Shown: piece after piece, positions 1 to 7,871 of the stretch
How the letters are laid out: each line of letters opens with the position of its first letter
Numbering within the stretch: position 1 is the first letter of the stretch
Origin: Planktomarina temperata RCA23
Lineage (GTDB): Bacteria > Pseudomonadota > Alphaproteobacteria > Rhodobacterales > Rhodobacteraceae
Assembly: GCF_000738435.1 (NCBI RefSeq)
Contig: NZ_CP003984.1
Span: forward strand, 1,674,001 to 1,738,000
Length of the DNA: 64,000 bases
Direction: 5' to 3'
Translations under genes and position numbers: made by a program
The notes under the pieces: model-generated
Database searches by the model: none
What the model was told of the DNA's origin: nothing
Seen by the model: only the letters and a program-made list of their open reading frames with translations

Positions 1-1
1 C

Positions 2-34
2 CCGTCCGAAAAGCAGTTGCTCGACACCCTATAA
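2..34 (+). CDS. Possible C-terminal tail of an upstream gene (partial)
   Basis: Frame 2 reads PSEKQLLDTL and then TAA, before the ribosome binding site of the MAPEG gene. A tail of this kind, with an acidic and leucine-rich end, is seen in small regulators such as MarR proteins, but ten residues cannot identify a family. The other two forward frames also reach stops soon, so this call is only a plausible reading of the window edge. Confidence 0.2.
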   Translation, partial: PSEKQLLDTL

Positions 35-73
35 CAGGTTAGCCACTGGCAACTTACATGAGGAAATTTCGGC

Positions 74-460
74 ATGATTACCGCATTCTACGCTGCTCTC
101 TTGGGCCTGTTTTTCACCGTTTTGACGCTTCGGGTTTTGGCGTTACGGGGCGTTACACCTTTGAAATGGCTGGCCTTCAACAATTTTGGAGCGCAAGCGC
201 TCGAGCGTTCCGTGCGGGCGCATGGCAACTTTATTGAATATGTCCCAATGGTTTTGCTGATGATGTATTTCGCAGAGGTCGCAGAGCTCTCAGCGCTGCG
301 GCTTCACATCACAGGGACAATGCTTTTGCTGGGGCGTGTCATGCACGGGATTTGCTTTGGGTTTCTCGAGTTTAACATGCCGCTACGGTTTGGCGGTATG
401 GTGCTGACGCTTTTGGCTTTAATCAATATTTCAGTGAGTCTGCTGGTCGTGGCGCTCTAG
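74..460 (+). CDS. MAPEG family membrane protein
   Basis: A 128-aa, very hydrophobic protein with about four membrane segments. The first runs from residue 4 to 25, and a conserved polar stretch (residues 40-60, with QALERSVRAHGNF) follows. The short motif RAHGNFIEYVP matches bacterial members of the MAPEG family (membrane-associated proteins in eicosanoid and glutathione metabolism), which act in the inner membrane, often on glutathione conjugates or peroxides. The ATG lies 9 nt behind GAGGAA. It is convergent with the TetR gene. The true substrate in bacteria is unknown; the family call is firm. Confidence 0.85.
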   Translation: MITAFYAALLGLFFTVLTLRVLALRGVTPLKWLAFNNFGAQALERSVRAHGNFIEYVPMVLLMMYFAEVAELSALRLHITGTMLLLGRVMHGICFGFLEFNMPLRFGGMVLTLLALINISVSLLVVAL

Positions 461-469
461 TGGGATCTA

Positions 470-1087
470 TCAATCTGGGGCAATAAGGCCCAAACCACGC
501 AGATAAATACCCATGCCGCTTTCCAGCAGTTGTTCAGGTGGAAAGGGGCTGCGCCCACCCGGTGCGCCGCGGGCAAACAGCTCGACCACCCCATGGCTCA
601 GCGCCCAGATATGGGCGGCAAACATCTGTGGTGGCGGGCGTTTCTCGGCTGGGATATTCTTGCTCAGCTCCACTGCCGCAGCTTGCAAAACCTTTTGCGC
701 CTCCATTGCGGCCTGGTTGAGCTCAGGGCTGCGCTGAAGCGGCAGGCCACTTTCAAACATAGCGACGTAATGGCCGCGGTACGCGCGGGCAAAATCCAAA
801 TAAGCCCGGCCCGCCGCCTCAAAGGCACGAAGCGCGTTGGGTTGCCCGTCATTATAGGCCGTTTCCATGCGCTCGGCAAAAATGCCAAAGCCTTGCAACG
901 CCACCTCAGCAATCAGGTCCTCGCGGCCCTCGAAATGGCGATAGACGGCGGCGGGTGTGACGCCGGCATTTTTGGCCGCCTCCGAAAGGGTAAAGCCGGT
1001 TGGGCCCTTTGTTTCAATGAGCACCAGCGCAGCATCCACCAAAGCTTGACGCAGGTTGCCGTGATGATATCTGCGTTTTTGCATCAT
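470..1087 (-). CDS. TetR/AcrR family transcriptional regulator
   Basis: A 205-aa protein with the TetR layout: a DNA-binding helix-turn-helix at residues 30-52 (TLSEAAKNAGVTPAAVYRHF) and a variable helical ligand domain after it. The C-terminal part (LRAFEAAGRAYLDFA... HGVVELFARG) resembles the TetR_C_33/WHG-type ligand domains. Two ATG codons stand in tandem at the start (1087 and 1084), so the start is uncertain by one codon. The ligand and targets cannot be read from the sequence. It reads away from metA and is convergent with the MAPEG gene. Confidence 0.9.
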   Translation of the reverse strand: MMQKRRYHHGNLRQALVDAALVLIETKGPTGFTLSEAAKNAGVTPAAVYRHFEGREDLIAEVALQGFGIFAERMETAYNDGQPNALRAFEAAGRAYLDFARAYRGHYVAMFESGLPLQRSPELNQAAMEAQKVLQAAAVELSKNIPAEKRPPPQMFAAHIWALSHGVVELFARGAPGGRSPFPPEQLLESGMGIYLRGLGLIAPD

Positions 1088-1136
1088 TGATCCGATCCAC
1101 CTTCGCCCAATTGGGCAGGGTTGCAGTATTCAGACT

Positions 1137-2054
1137 CTAGCGGCCTATCGCATTGCGATCAAAGGGCGTTGTCTGGTAGATTTCATTGATCCAGTTGCCA
1201 TAAAGAAGATGCGCATGCGAGCGCCAGCGGTTCAGCGGCGTTTGGCTTGGATCATCGCCTGGATAATAATGACCTGGAATGTTGATTGGGGTGCCATTGG
1301 CGATGTCGCGATCATATTCCTGTTTCAGCGTATTGCTATCATATTCAAAATGATTGAACAGATAGAGTGCATGATGGGCGGGATCCTCGACCAAACAAGG
1401 ACCTGTCTCGCTCGACCCAAGCAGGGTTTTGAGACCCGGCACAGCGGCAATTTCATCCTGTTTCATCTCTGTCCAGCGGCTGACCGGTACCACGAAATCA
1501 TCCGAAAACCCACGCAAATAAGGCGAGGAGGGGTCCAGGTTTTGATGTCGAAAACAGCCAAAAGCCTTTTGCGGCAAATCATGTTTTTTCACCCCATGCA
1601 GGTGATTGATCATCGCCATGCCGCCCCAGCAGACCCCCAAAGTGGCATGCACATGGCTTTGCGTCCATTCCATCACCTCGACCATTTCGGGCCAATAGGT
1701 GACGTCTTGAAAATCCAAATGCTCAATCGGCGCGCCGGTGATGATCAGTCCATCAAATTTTTCATTCCGAACCGCGCTGAAGGGTTTATAAAATTGCTCC
1801 ATATGATCGGAGGAGGTGTTTTTTGTTTGGTGGCTCGTCATCCGCAAGAGGGTGAGTTCAATCTGCAACGGGGTGGCCCCGATGAGGCGGCCAAATTGAT
1901 TTTCCGTCTGAATTTTGAGCGGCATGAGGTTGAGCAATGCGATGCGGAGCGGACGGATGTCTTGGCGATCCGCCTGGCTGGGGTCCATGACCATCACGCC
2001 TTCGGCGCTCAGAACAGCGTGGGCGGGCAGATTTGCGGGAATCTTAATTGGCAT
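1137..2054 (-). CDS. metA: Homoserine O-acetyltransferase (MetA type, Glu111)
   Basis: A 305-aa MetA-family acyltransferase that activates homoserine for methionine synthesis in the cytoplasm. The catalytic Cys142 sits in GVCWGGMAM, and the class-I glutamine amidotransferase-like fold is evident. Residue 111 is Glu in [10 protein letters not shown]. In this family Glu at 111 favours acetyl-CoA and Gly favours succinyl-CoA (known from studies of MetA specificity), so the product is probably O-acetylhomoserine despite the usual label homoserine O-succinyltransferase. The start ATG follows GAGGA by about 10 nt and lies 5 nt after the stop of the upstream ATPase gene, so the two are probably co-transcribed. 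Confidence 0.95.
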   Translation of the reverse strand: MPIKIPANLPAHAVLSAEGVMVMDPSQADRQDIRPLRIALLNLMPLKIQTENQFGRLIGATPLQIELTLLRMTSHQTKNTSSDHMEQFYKPFSAVRNEKFDGLIITGAPIEHLDFQDVTYWPEMVEVMEWTQSHVHATLGVCWGGMAMINHLHGVKKHDLPQKAFGCFRHQNLDPSSPYLRGFSDDFVVPVSRWTEMKQDEIAAVPGLKTLLGSSETGPCLVEDPAHHALYLFNHFEYDSNTLKQEYDRDIANGTPINIPGHYYPGDDPSQTPLNRWRSHAHLLYGNWINEIYQTTPFDRNAIGR

Positions 2055-2059
2055 AAGGT

Positions 2060-2950
2060 TCAGTCCTCGCCGCCATTGGATCGCGGTGCTGCGGCGCGGT
2101 GGTCTAGGGTCTCGGCCACCAGAGCTTCGAAATCCTGCGGCGTCTTTAAATTTTGCACATCATTGGCTTGGAGCGTAATGCCCCATTTGGCCATTTGCGC
2201 ATACCGTGGCTGACGGTGTGCCATGGCGCGCGCATAGGTCCAGCGGATGAAATCATCGGGGTTCACCTTATCGGGCTGAACGCCTGTTTCACGCTGATAG
2301 TCCGACCAACATGTCATGAGAAATTCCGGCTGATAGCACATCGGTTTTGGCGCCAAATCAAAGCGCCGCACCAATTCGGCCGTGTGATCCTCGCTGCCGG
2401 CAATCCAGATCATCAGCAGGTTTTCCGATAGGGCGGTTAAAATCGGATCCGCCGCATCCCAAGGATCGACAACTTCACAAATAGAGCCGCCACTGTCGCA
2501 GATAAAGTTGTCATACCCATAAAGATCACTGGCCCGCTCAATGAAGTGAGGCGTATCCAAAAGCGCGGCGCGCTCGGCAGCGTGATGTTGCGCTTGGCGG
2601 TTGCAATAATCATCAAATGGAATGCCGCCCTTTGATACATCGCCCGGTTTTCCCAAATATGTGGACAGCGGCGCAAGGTTCTCAAAGGTAATATTCGAGG
2701 ACATAGAAATAGAATCTGACCGCAATAACTCAGCCAAAAAAGGCACAGCCATAGCGGCTTTCTTAAAATTATCTACAATGTGCTCGCCCATGTAGCGCGT
2801 GCCAATGCGATAATCTATGGAGTAATGAAACCAATTCCCCCGATGGCGCAGCATGGAAGAAATGTAAGTTTTTCCGAGGCCCGACATGGCAAACAGAAGG
2901 GCTTTTTTCTGTTTGGCTTCGGTCCATTTTGCGCCGTCTTCATAGATCAT
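2060..2950 (-). CDS. ATPase-like protein upstream of metA
   Basis: A 296-aa protein with an N-terminal P-loop-like motif (AMSGLGKTY, residues about 21-29). The first residue of the Walker A consensus is Ala instead of Gly. A region rich in aromatic residues follows ([18 protein letters not shown]). A possible Walker-B-like segment is [15 protein letters not shown] near residue 150. The gene stops 5 nt before metA, which implies co-transcription. I know of similar proteins annotated only as ATPase in Rhodobacterales. The function is unknown; a nucleoside kinase-like or AAA-like fold is possible. The ATG at 2950 has AGGGAA upstream. Confidence 0.7.
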   Translation of the reverse strand: MIYEDGAKWTEAKQKKALLFAMSGLGKTYISSMLRHRGNWFHYSIDYRIGTRYMGEHIVDNFKKAAMAVPFLAELLRSDSISMSSNITFENLAPLSTYLGKPGDVSKGGIPFDDYCNRQAQHHAAERAALLDTPHFIERASDLYGYDNFICDSGGSICEVVDPWDAADPILTALSENLLMIWIAGSEDHTAELVRRFDLAPKPMCYQPEFLMTCWSDYQRETGVQPDKVNPDDFIRWTYARAMAHRQPRYAQMAKWGITLQANDVQNLKTPQDFEALVAETLDHRAAAPRSNGGED

Positions 2951-3014
2951 GGCTCTTATTCCCTAGCTTCTGCTCTGTCATAAGCCAATACGGTCGGTTG
3001 GAAAAGACCTTGCA

Positions 3015-3863
3015 CTAGGCTTGGCGCTTTAGATTTAGGTAATTGGCGAGTAAAATCAATACAGCTCCAAGAACCAGATAAAGATCCAAGCTCTCACCAT
3101 AGAAAACAACGCCAATAACCGCAATTAATGGCAGTCGGGCAAAGTCCACGGGCATCACCAGACTGGCGGGCGCTAAAGAGAGAGATTTGGTCATGCAAAA
3201 ATGGGCGGCCAGCCCAGCGGCCCCAATCAGTATGAGCCAAGGAGCCGTGGCAACAGAGGGCAGGGCGATGTCCCCATCATAGCCGGCGCAAAGCAATCCA
3301 AAAAGAATTTGTAGCCCTGTGAGAAAGAATAATATTTTGGTCAATGAGTTTTGCACCGTCAGCTTACGGGTCAAAATCGCCGCGCCTGCAAATCCAATGG
3401 CCGCACAGGCCGCGGCCAAAATGCCGATGTTTACCGCACCAATTTCGGGCCGGGCTACGATCAAAACGCCGATGAAGCCCAAGGCCGCAATCGCCAATTT
3501 GCGGAGGGTTAACCCTTCGCCTAAAAAGATTGGGGCCAAGAGTAACACCCAGATGGGTGAGGTGAACTCTAGCGCGAATAATTGTGCCAGTGGAATTAAT
3601 GGCAGAGCGAAGAACCAAAGGTTTTGGCCGGTAAAGTGAAAGATGTTGCGCAGAAGGTGAAGGCGGAAATGTTTAAGGTCTATTTCGCCCAACGTGCCAA
3701 CAGTTTTCGCCACGGCGAGGACAATCAAAAAGCCCATAATGGAACGATAGAACATGATCTCGAACGTATCGAGTTGGCCGGATATTGCGCGACCAGCAAT
3801 GGCCATTGATGTGAACGAAAAAATAGCACCAATCATCCAAAGCGCGGCACGGCGGTTGTTCAT
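3015..3863 (-). CDS. DMT superfamily (EamA) transporter
   Basis: A 282-aa inner-membrane protein with about ten hydrophobic segments arranged as two EamA repeats of roughly 140 residues. The motifs FEIMFYRSIMGFLIV in the first half and ALEFTSPIWVLLLAPIFLGE around residue 100 are typical of drug/metabolite transporters. These proteins usually export amino acids or other small metabolites. The closing segment, YGESLDLYLVLGAVLILLANYLN, fits the last membrane pair. An AGAGG ribosome binding site precedes the ATG. It lies 64 nt upstream of the ATPase-metA pair on the same strand, so read-through is possible. The substrate is not deducible. Confidence 0.88.
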   Translation of the reverse strand: MNNRRAALWMIGAIFSFTSMAIAGRAISGQLDTFEIMFYRSIMGFLIVLAVAKTVGTLGEIDLKHFRLHLLRNIFHFTGQNLWFFALPLIPLAQLFALEFTSPIWVLLLAPIFLGEGLTLRKLAIAALGFIGVLIVARPEIGAVNIGILAAACAAIGFAGAAILTRKLTVQNSLTKILFFLTGLQILFGLLCAGYDGDIALPSVATAPWLILIGAAGLAAHFCMTKSLSLAPASLVMPVDFARLPLIAVIGVVFYGESLDLYLVLGAVLILLANYLNLKRQA

Positions 3864-3996
3864 TTTGCAAGCCTCTTACAGTCTGGGCCAACCCAATGAT
3901 ATAATTTCGCCCTACGCAAGCCACAAAACGAAACATCATCGTTCTGTAGCTTCAACCAGCATAGGGCGGAGAAAATCCCCGCCCTATTAAAACGCC

Positions 3997-4182
3997 TTAG
4001 GTTTTTGGCGTGCGATTGCGGCCCTTGGCCAATACGCCTTGCAACATGCCGGCGGTGAAGCCAAATTCCTTACACAGTAGTTTGACCTTTTTGAGCGCTT
4101 CCGCGCGTTCGCGTTTCTTCGCTTCCTCCATCTGAGCTTCCAAATTGTCCATCTCAGATTTCAACTCACTATAAGTTTTCAT
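3997..4182 (-). CDS. H-NS-family-like mini-protein (oligomerisation part only)
   Basis: A 61-aa, strongly charged protein. Residues 1-35 form a coiled-coil (SELKSEMDNLEAQMEEAKKRERAE written in heptad-like order), and EFGFTAGMLQGVL follows, a pattern seen in the N-terminal half of alphaproteobacterial H-NS/HvrA relatives. The usual C-terminal DNA-binding loop (a TWTGRGRxP type motif) is missing; only a short basic tail (AKGRNRTPKT) remains. It could modulate a full-length partner or bind DNA weakly through that tail. The start has a strong AAGGAG, and 4183-4409 upstream is very AT-rich. Confidence 0.6.
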   Translation of the reverse strand: MKTYSELKSEMDNLEAQMEEAKKRERAEALKKVKLLCKEFGFTAGMLQGVLAKGRNRTPKT

Positions 4183-4409
4183 AAAATACGCTCCTTAAAA
4201 TAAAGTGTAACCTACTCATAATATGAAATATCTTATCTGTAAATAATTCTATAATATTCATTGTAAACTTTTTTTGATCGGTCAAATAGCTTTTTACGTT
4301 GATGTATTTATCTTGAAAACGAAAAACTCGTGCCGGAATATGGATTTATAGACCGCAATTGAGTGACGATCGGTTTTGGGCATGTCGGTGCAAATTGGGG
4401 GCACTAAAA

Positions 4410-5129
4410 TTATTCAGATCCAAATTCAAATGTGTCGCGCTTATACAATAGCGGCTTTGTTAACCCAGAGAGCGCCTTTTTAGGCCGCCCGTCAGCGGCG
4501 AAATTATCGTCCGAAAGATAGGTTTCAAAACTGGCCTTGAGCGCTGGCCATTCTTTATCAATGGCCGCAAACCAAGCGGTATTGCGATTGCGTCCCTTGC
4601 TGATCGACATTTGCCGAAACACCCCCTCGTAAGACAAGCCAAGCCTTTGGGCCGCATAGCGGCTCTTGGTGTTCAAAGCGTTGCATTTCCATTCGTAGCG
4701 CCGGTAGCCGCTCTCAAATGCCCATTTCATCATGAGATACATCGCCTCCGTGCCTTCGCGTGTTTTTTGCAGCAACGGAGAATAGTTGATATGCCCAACT
4801 TCAATTGATCCATCTTGAGGGTTAATGCGCAGATAGCTTGCCAGCCCCGCCGCCTTGTTGTCGGCACGTTTAATGATCGCAAAAAAATTCGGATCTGGCG
4901 TGAGGGCCGCCTCACTTAACCAGGCTTCATAGGCTTCTAAAGTCGCAAACGGCCCATAGGGCAGATACGCCCAATTTGATCCGTCACGATCCATAGTATT
5001 TGCTTGAAACAGATCTTTAGAGTGTCTGCTAATATCCAGCGGTTCCAGACGAACCCATTGGCCTGAAAGCTCAATGCCCCTCGGATGGGGTGGCGGTATG
5101 TAGGTCTCTATAATCTGGTCATCTTGCAC
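4410..5129 (-). CDS. GNAT family N-acetyltransferase (RimJ/RimL-like)
   Basis: A 239-aa acetyltransferase. Features of the RimJ/RimL-like branch are VRLEPLDISRH near residue 27, an acceptor-side strand GSIEVGHINYSP, and ALNTKSRYAAQRLGLSYEGVFRQ (residues about 155-180), where the Asn, Arg and aromatic residues form the acetyl-CoA exit end. The start codon is GTG at 5129, preceded by an excellent GGAGGA; no in-frame ATG fits better. These enzymes acetylate protein N-termini or small amines. It borders the IS relic and the AT-rich patch. The substrate is unknown. Confidence 0.85.
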   Translation of the reverse strand: MQDDQIIETYIPPPHPRGIELSGQWVRLEPLDISRHSKDLFQANTMDRDGSNWAYLPYGPFATLEAYEAWLSEAALTPDPNFFAIIKRADNKAAGLASYLRINPQDGSIEVGHINYSPLLQKTREGTEAMYLMMKWAFESGYRRYEWKCNALNTKSRYAAQRLGLSYEGVFRQMSISKGRNRNTAWFAAIDKEWPALKASFETYLSDDNFAADGRPKKALSGLTKPLLYKRDTFEFGSE

Positions 5130-5200
5130 AATGTTCCTCCATGAGGTGTCGATATCCTAATAAAATTTGACGTTACCACAAGTGAGCCTCACGGATCAAT

Positions 5201-5464
5201 TGAGCTACCCCCCGAAAGTCGGACCCTGACGTAAGCTACGATTTGTTGTCTGCTGATTTTTCGACGAGGAGGAGATCAGACATGTCGAAACGTAAAAATC
5301 ACTCTCCTGAGTTTCAAGCAAGACGCGATGTGTTCGAATACATAGAGCTGTTCTACAACCCAAAACGCAAGCACACGAACAACGGCATGCTGTCGTCCGT
5401 TGACTTAGAAGAAAGACAGCTCAAACTGGAAGAGGTAGGTGTCTAGGAAACAGGGGGCATCTCA
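5201..5464. mobile_element. Internally deleted IS3-family element (264 bp)
   Basis: The left end reads TGAGCTACCCCC from 5201. The right end, read inward on the other strand from 5464, is TGAGATGCCCCC: 10 of 12 bases agree, and both tips are TG...CA as in IS3-family elements. Between them lie the usual leader with a strong ribosome binding site, the first codons of orfA and the last codons of orfB, so more than a kilobase of the interior has been lost. No target duplication is visible in the flanks (AAT on the left, GAC on the right). It cannot move by itself but could be mobilised in trans by a full copy. Confidence 0.85.
5282..5446 (+). pseudogene. IS3 transposase remnant, orfA start fused to orfB end
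   Basis: The 54-aa frame begins MSKRKNHSPEFQA, the typical start of an IS3 orfA protein, and continues directly into RRDVFEYIELFYNPKRKHTN, the extreme C-terminus of the orfB integrase after the DDE domain. The helix-turn-helix, leucine zipper and catalytic residues are all absent. The ATG at 5282 follows AGGAGGAG; an in-frame upstream codon at 5243 has no such site. The join stays in frame, probably by chance during a deletion. Confidence 0.85.
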
Positions 5465-5623
5465 GACAGGTAAAATGTAGTAGTTCAGATGTGTTCTGAC
5501 AGAGGCGACCACTGCGTTTCTTCTGCTACAAATTGAACAGTTACATTTTCGCAGAGTCTCAAACCCATTTGGTAAGGTTAATTCTAACTCTACAGAGCCA
5601 CAGTGACATTTCAAAATTTCCAT
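5462..5623 (-). pseudogene. Truncated GFA/CENP-V family gene (5' part)
   Basis: The minus strand encodes 53 residues starting MEILKCHCGSVELEL and containing KCNCSICSRRNAVVASV. These are the two N-terminal zinc-binding motifs (CxCG and CxCxxC) of the glutathione-dependent formaldehyde-activating enzyme (GFA) family. Full members have about 110-190 residues with a further CxxCG motif; here the frame ends after about 10 unrelated residues at a TGA formed by the TGAG tip of the IS element. The missing 3' part is not found on the other side of the IS, so insertion was followed by deletion. No strong ribosome binding site precedes the ATG. Confidence 0.75.
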
Positions 5624-5687
5624 TTTTGCCAGTGTTACTTCTAGGTTAAGAAATTCCCATTTATCATTGATTTAATGTAATTTATAT

Positions 5688-5705
5688 TCATTCCCACTCA
5701 ATAGT
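5688..5705. repeat. Distal copy of the guaA 3' end (att-like repeat)
   Basis: Read on the minus strand, this site is ACTATTGAGTGGGAATGA, which translates as TIEWE-stop and matches the guaA tail at 6161-6178 in 17 of 18 bases. It also forms an imperfect dyad with the next bases: ATTCCCACT, a CAAT loop, then AGTGAGAAT (5690-5711), with one mismatch. The pattern resembles an attachment site left by an element that integrated at the 3' end of guaA. No integrase gene lies between the copies. Confidence 0.7.
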
Positions 5706-5806
5706 GAGAATTGGATAGATAATTGATTTTATTGTTCTTTATTTTCTCTTTGTAAGTATTGCTAACGTTGAAGGAAACAAAAAGTAGCACTGAACTCAAC
5801 ACGTGG

Positions 5807-6034
5807 TTACGCATTCAAGTATCCAATTAGCAATGAGATGAAAGCACCAACATGTACAACCATAATTGCTTTATCTTTCCACATAAAACCTACGGCAAAC
5901 CATAAAAATATCCCTACAAAAAATATGTATATATTATAGGGGATTAAGTTCAATCCAGTCATACCATACCCAATAAGTTGGATTACTGTGGCTAACCATT
6001 TAACAACATCAACGGACTTGATTTTAGTCAACAT
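5807..6034 (-). CDS. Small membrane protein (DUF6552-like)
   Basis: I place the start at the ATG at 6034, which has AAAGGA about 10 nt upstream and gives 75 residues (MLTKIKSVDVVKWLATV...). The frame is open to a TTG at 6142, but that codon has no ribosome binding site. Three hydrophobic segments are visible (WLATVIQLIGYGMTG, IYIFFVGIFLWFAVGFMW, AIMVVHVGAFISLLIGYL). The pattern resembles small Rhodobacterales membrane proteins that I associate with DUF6552; no function is known. It is the only gene between the two guaA-end repeats, and the flanks are AT-rich. Confidence 0.7.
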   Translation of the reverse strand: MLTKIKSVDVVKWLATVIQLIGYGMTGLNLIPYNIYIFFVGIFLWFAVGFMWKDKAIMVVHVGAFISLLIGYLNA

Positions 6035-6160
6035 TTTATAAGTGTCCTTTAGTCTTAAACTCAGCGCTAAACTATGAAACGCGATAGTTTCACCACTTTG
6101 TATGAAAGTTTGCAGGTCAGTATATTTATTAATTAAAAACAATGACTTAACATAATTCTG

Positions 6161-6178
6161 TCATTCCCACTCAATCGT
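6161..6178. repeat. Proximal copy of the guaA 3' end (att-like repeat)
   Basis: This is the true end of guaA on the minus strand, ACGATTGAGTGGGAATGA (TIEWE-stop). It pairs with the copy at 5688-5705, with one mismatch at the third position. The two copies are direct repeats 473 bp apart. The 3' end of guaA is a known integration site of genomic islands in several bacteria. Confidence 0.7.
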
Positions 6179-7717
6179 CCCTGGTGGCTTGGAGGTAATG
6201 TCATAGGTCACCCGGTTGATGCCTTGCACTTCGTTGATGATACGCGTGGCTGTTTCGCCGAGGAATTCATGGGAAAACGGGTAGTAGTCCGCGGTCATAC
6301 CGTCAACGGATGTCACGGCCCGCAGGGCGCAGGCGAAATCATAGGTTCGGCTGTCGCCCATAACGCCCACGGTGCGCACCGGTAGGATCGCGACAAAGGC
6401 TTGCCAGATTTCGTCATACAGACCGTGCTTGCGGATTTGATCAATGTAGATGGCATCGGCACGCCGCAAAATCTCCAGCTTCTCGCGGGTAATTTCCCCT
6501 GGGCAGCGGATGGCTAGGCCGGGGCCAGGGAAGGGGTGGCGGCCTATGAAAGAGGCAGGCAGGCCCAACTCGCGGCCCAAGGCGCGCACTTCATCTTTGA
6601 ACAGCTCACGCAAAGGCTCCACCAAGCTCAAGCCCATTTTTTCCGGCAATCCACCGACATTGTGATGCGACTTGATGGTCACCGATGGTCCGCCCGAAAA
6701 GCTGACGCTTTCAATGACATCGGGGTACAAAGTGCCCTGAGCTAGGAATTTGGCACCCCCGACATCTGATGCATGTTTTTGAAACACATCGATAAACAAC
6801 TTCCCGATGATCTTCCGCTTGGTTTCCGGATCAGATTGACCATCCAATGCGCTGAGAAAAAGCTCCTTCTCATCGGCATGGATGAAGGGCATATTGTAGT
6901 GATCGCGGAACATACCGATGACCTCTTCGGCCTCGCCTTGGCGCAACAAGCCGTGGTCGACAAAAACACATGTCAGCTGGTCACCAATCGCCTCATGGAT
7001 CAGAACCGCAGCAACAGAGCTGTCAACGCCGCCCGAAAGGCCGCAGATCACCTTTTGATCTCCCACTTGATCGCGAATAGCCTGTAGGGCCTGCTCGCGG
7101 TAAGCCCCCATGGTCCAATCGCCGGTAAATCCTGCACGGCGAATGAAATTCTCATAGAGTTTTGCCCCTTTGGGGGTGTGATGCACCTCTGGATGAAACT
7201 GCACGGCGTAAAATTCGCGGGCCGGGTCAGCCGTCACTGCAAAAGGTGCATTGGGAGAGGTGCCATAGACCTCGAACCCCGGCGCAATGGCGCTGACATG
7301 ATCGCCATGGCTCATCCAGACCTGCTCGTCGCCCTCTTCAAACCAGCCTTCCAGAAGGCTTAGGGGGGCCTTTGGGCTCACATAGGCGCGGCCAAATTCC
7401 GCTGTTCCATGCCCGCGTTCCACTTTACCGCCCAGACAGTGCATCATCACCTGTTGGCCATAACAAATTCCTAAAACCGGAATATTCATCTCAAACACAG
7501 CCATTGGAGGGCGTGGGGAGCCTTCATCAATCACGGAGGCAGGCCCGCCCGAAAGGATCACAGCTTTGGGCGCAAACTGCTGCAAAAACTCCTGCGTTAC
7601 ATTCTGAAACGGGTGTATTTCGCAATATACATTAAGCTCGCGCAAACGCCGCGCGATAAGTTGCGTAACTTGACTGCCAAAGTCGATGATGAGTAATTTT
7701 TGATGCATATGTTCCAT
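6161..7717 (-). CDS. guaA: GMP synthase (glutamine-hydrolysing)
   Basis: A 518-aa enzyme that converts XMP to GMP in purine synthesis. The class-I glutaminase half (residues about 8-195) has GICYGQQ with the nucleophile Cys and [10 protein letters not shown] with the catalytic His. The ATP pyrophosphatase half has the P-loop [15 protein letters not shown] near residue 225 and [11 protein letters not shown]. The C-terminal dimerisation domain ends in PPGTIEWE. An alternative ATG at 7708 (MHQKLLIID) has a better-spaced GGGGG upstream and could be the real start. Its 3' end is duplicated downstream, which points to past integration there. Confidence 0.97.
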   Translation of the reverse strand: MEHMHQKLLIIDFGSQVTQLIARRLRELNVYCEIHPFQNVTQEFLQQFAPKAVILSGGPASVIDEGSPRPPMAVFEMNIPVLGICYGQQVMMHCLGGKVERGHGTAEFGRAYVSPKAPLSLLEGWFEEGDEQVWMSHGDHVSAIAPGFEVYGTSPNAPFAVTADPAREFYAVQFHPEVHHTPKGAKLYENFIRRAGFTGDWTMGAYREQALQAIRDQVGDQKVICGLSGGVDSSVAAVLIHEAIGDQLTCVFVDHGLLRQGEAEEVIGMFRDHYNMPFIHADEKELFLSALDGQSDPETKRKIIGKLFIDVFQKHASDVGGAKFLAQGTLYPDVIESVSFSGGPSVTIKSHHNVGGLPEKMGLSLVEPLRELFKDEVRALGRELGLPASFIGRHPFPGPGLAIRCPGEITREKLEILRRADAIYIDQIRKHGLYDEIWQAFVAILPVRTVGVMGDSRTYDFACALRAVTSVDGMTADYYPFSHEFLGETATRIINEVQGINRVTYDITSKPPGTIEWE

Positions 7718-7871
7718 AGCCCCCGATATTCTGACCTTTAAAAAGGTTCAACCCAAGGAAAGAGAAGATTTTACAACTTATGTCGTTTTCCCGTCCGAAG
7801 TGGCGGAAATTAACGTCGCTTGGTTGAAGAAATGCCTAGAAGCAACGTAACAATCAATTAGGGGTTTCAAA

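Noticed and set aside
1209-2213. A 334-codon open frame on the plus strand opposite metA
   Set aside because: It lies fully antisense to metA and its neighbour, has an unusual Cys/His/Met-rich composition and matches no family; it is a shadow of the real genes.
2951-3014. Possible SAM-II riboswitch before the metA operon
   Set aside because: Such riboswitches precede metA in some alphaproteobacteria, but the 64-bp gap is short and I see none of the conserved pseudoknot features.
5807-6142. A 111-codon version of the small membrane protein starting at 6142
   Set aside because: The upstream start is TTG without a ribosome binding site. The ATG at 6034 has AAAGGA and begins where the conserved block begins.
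7734-7747. Palindrome ACCTTT-AA-AAAGGT upstream of guaA
   Set aside because: It is a short AT-rich inverted repeat with no known regulator and no second copy; it is not enough to call an operator.
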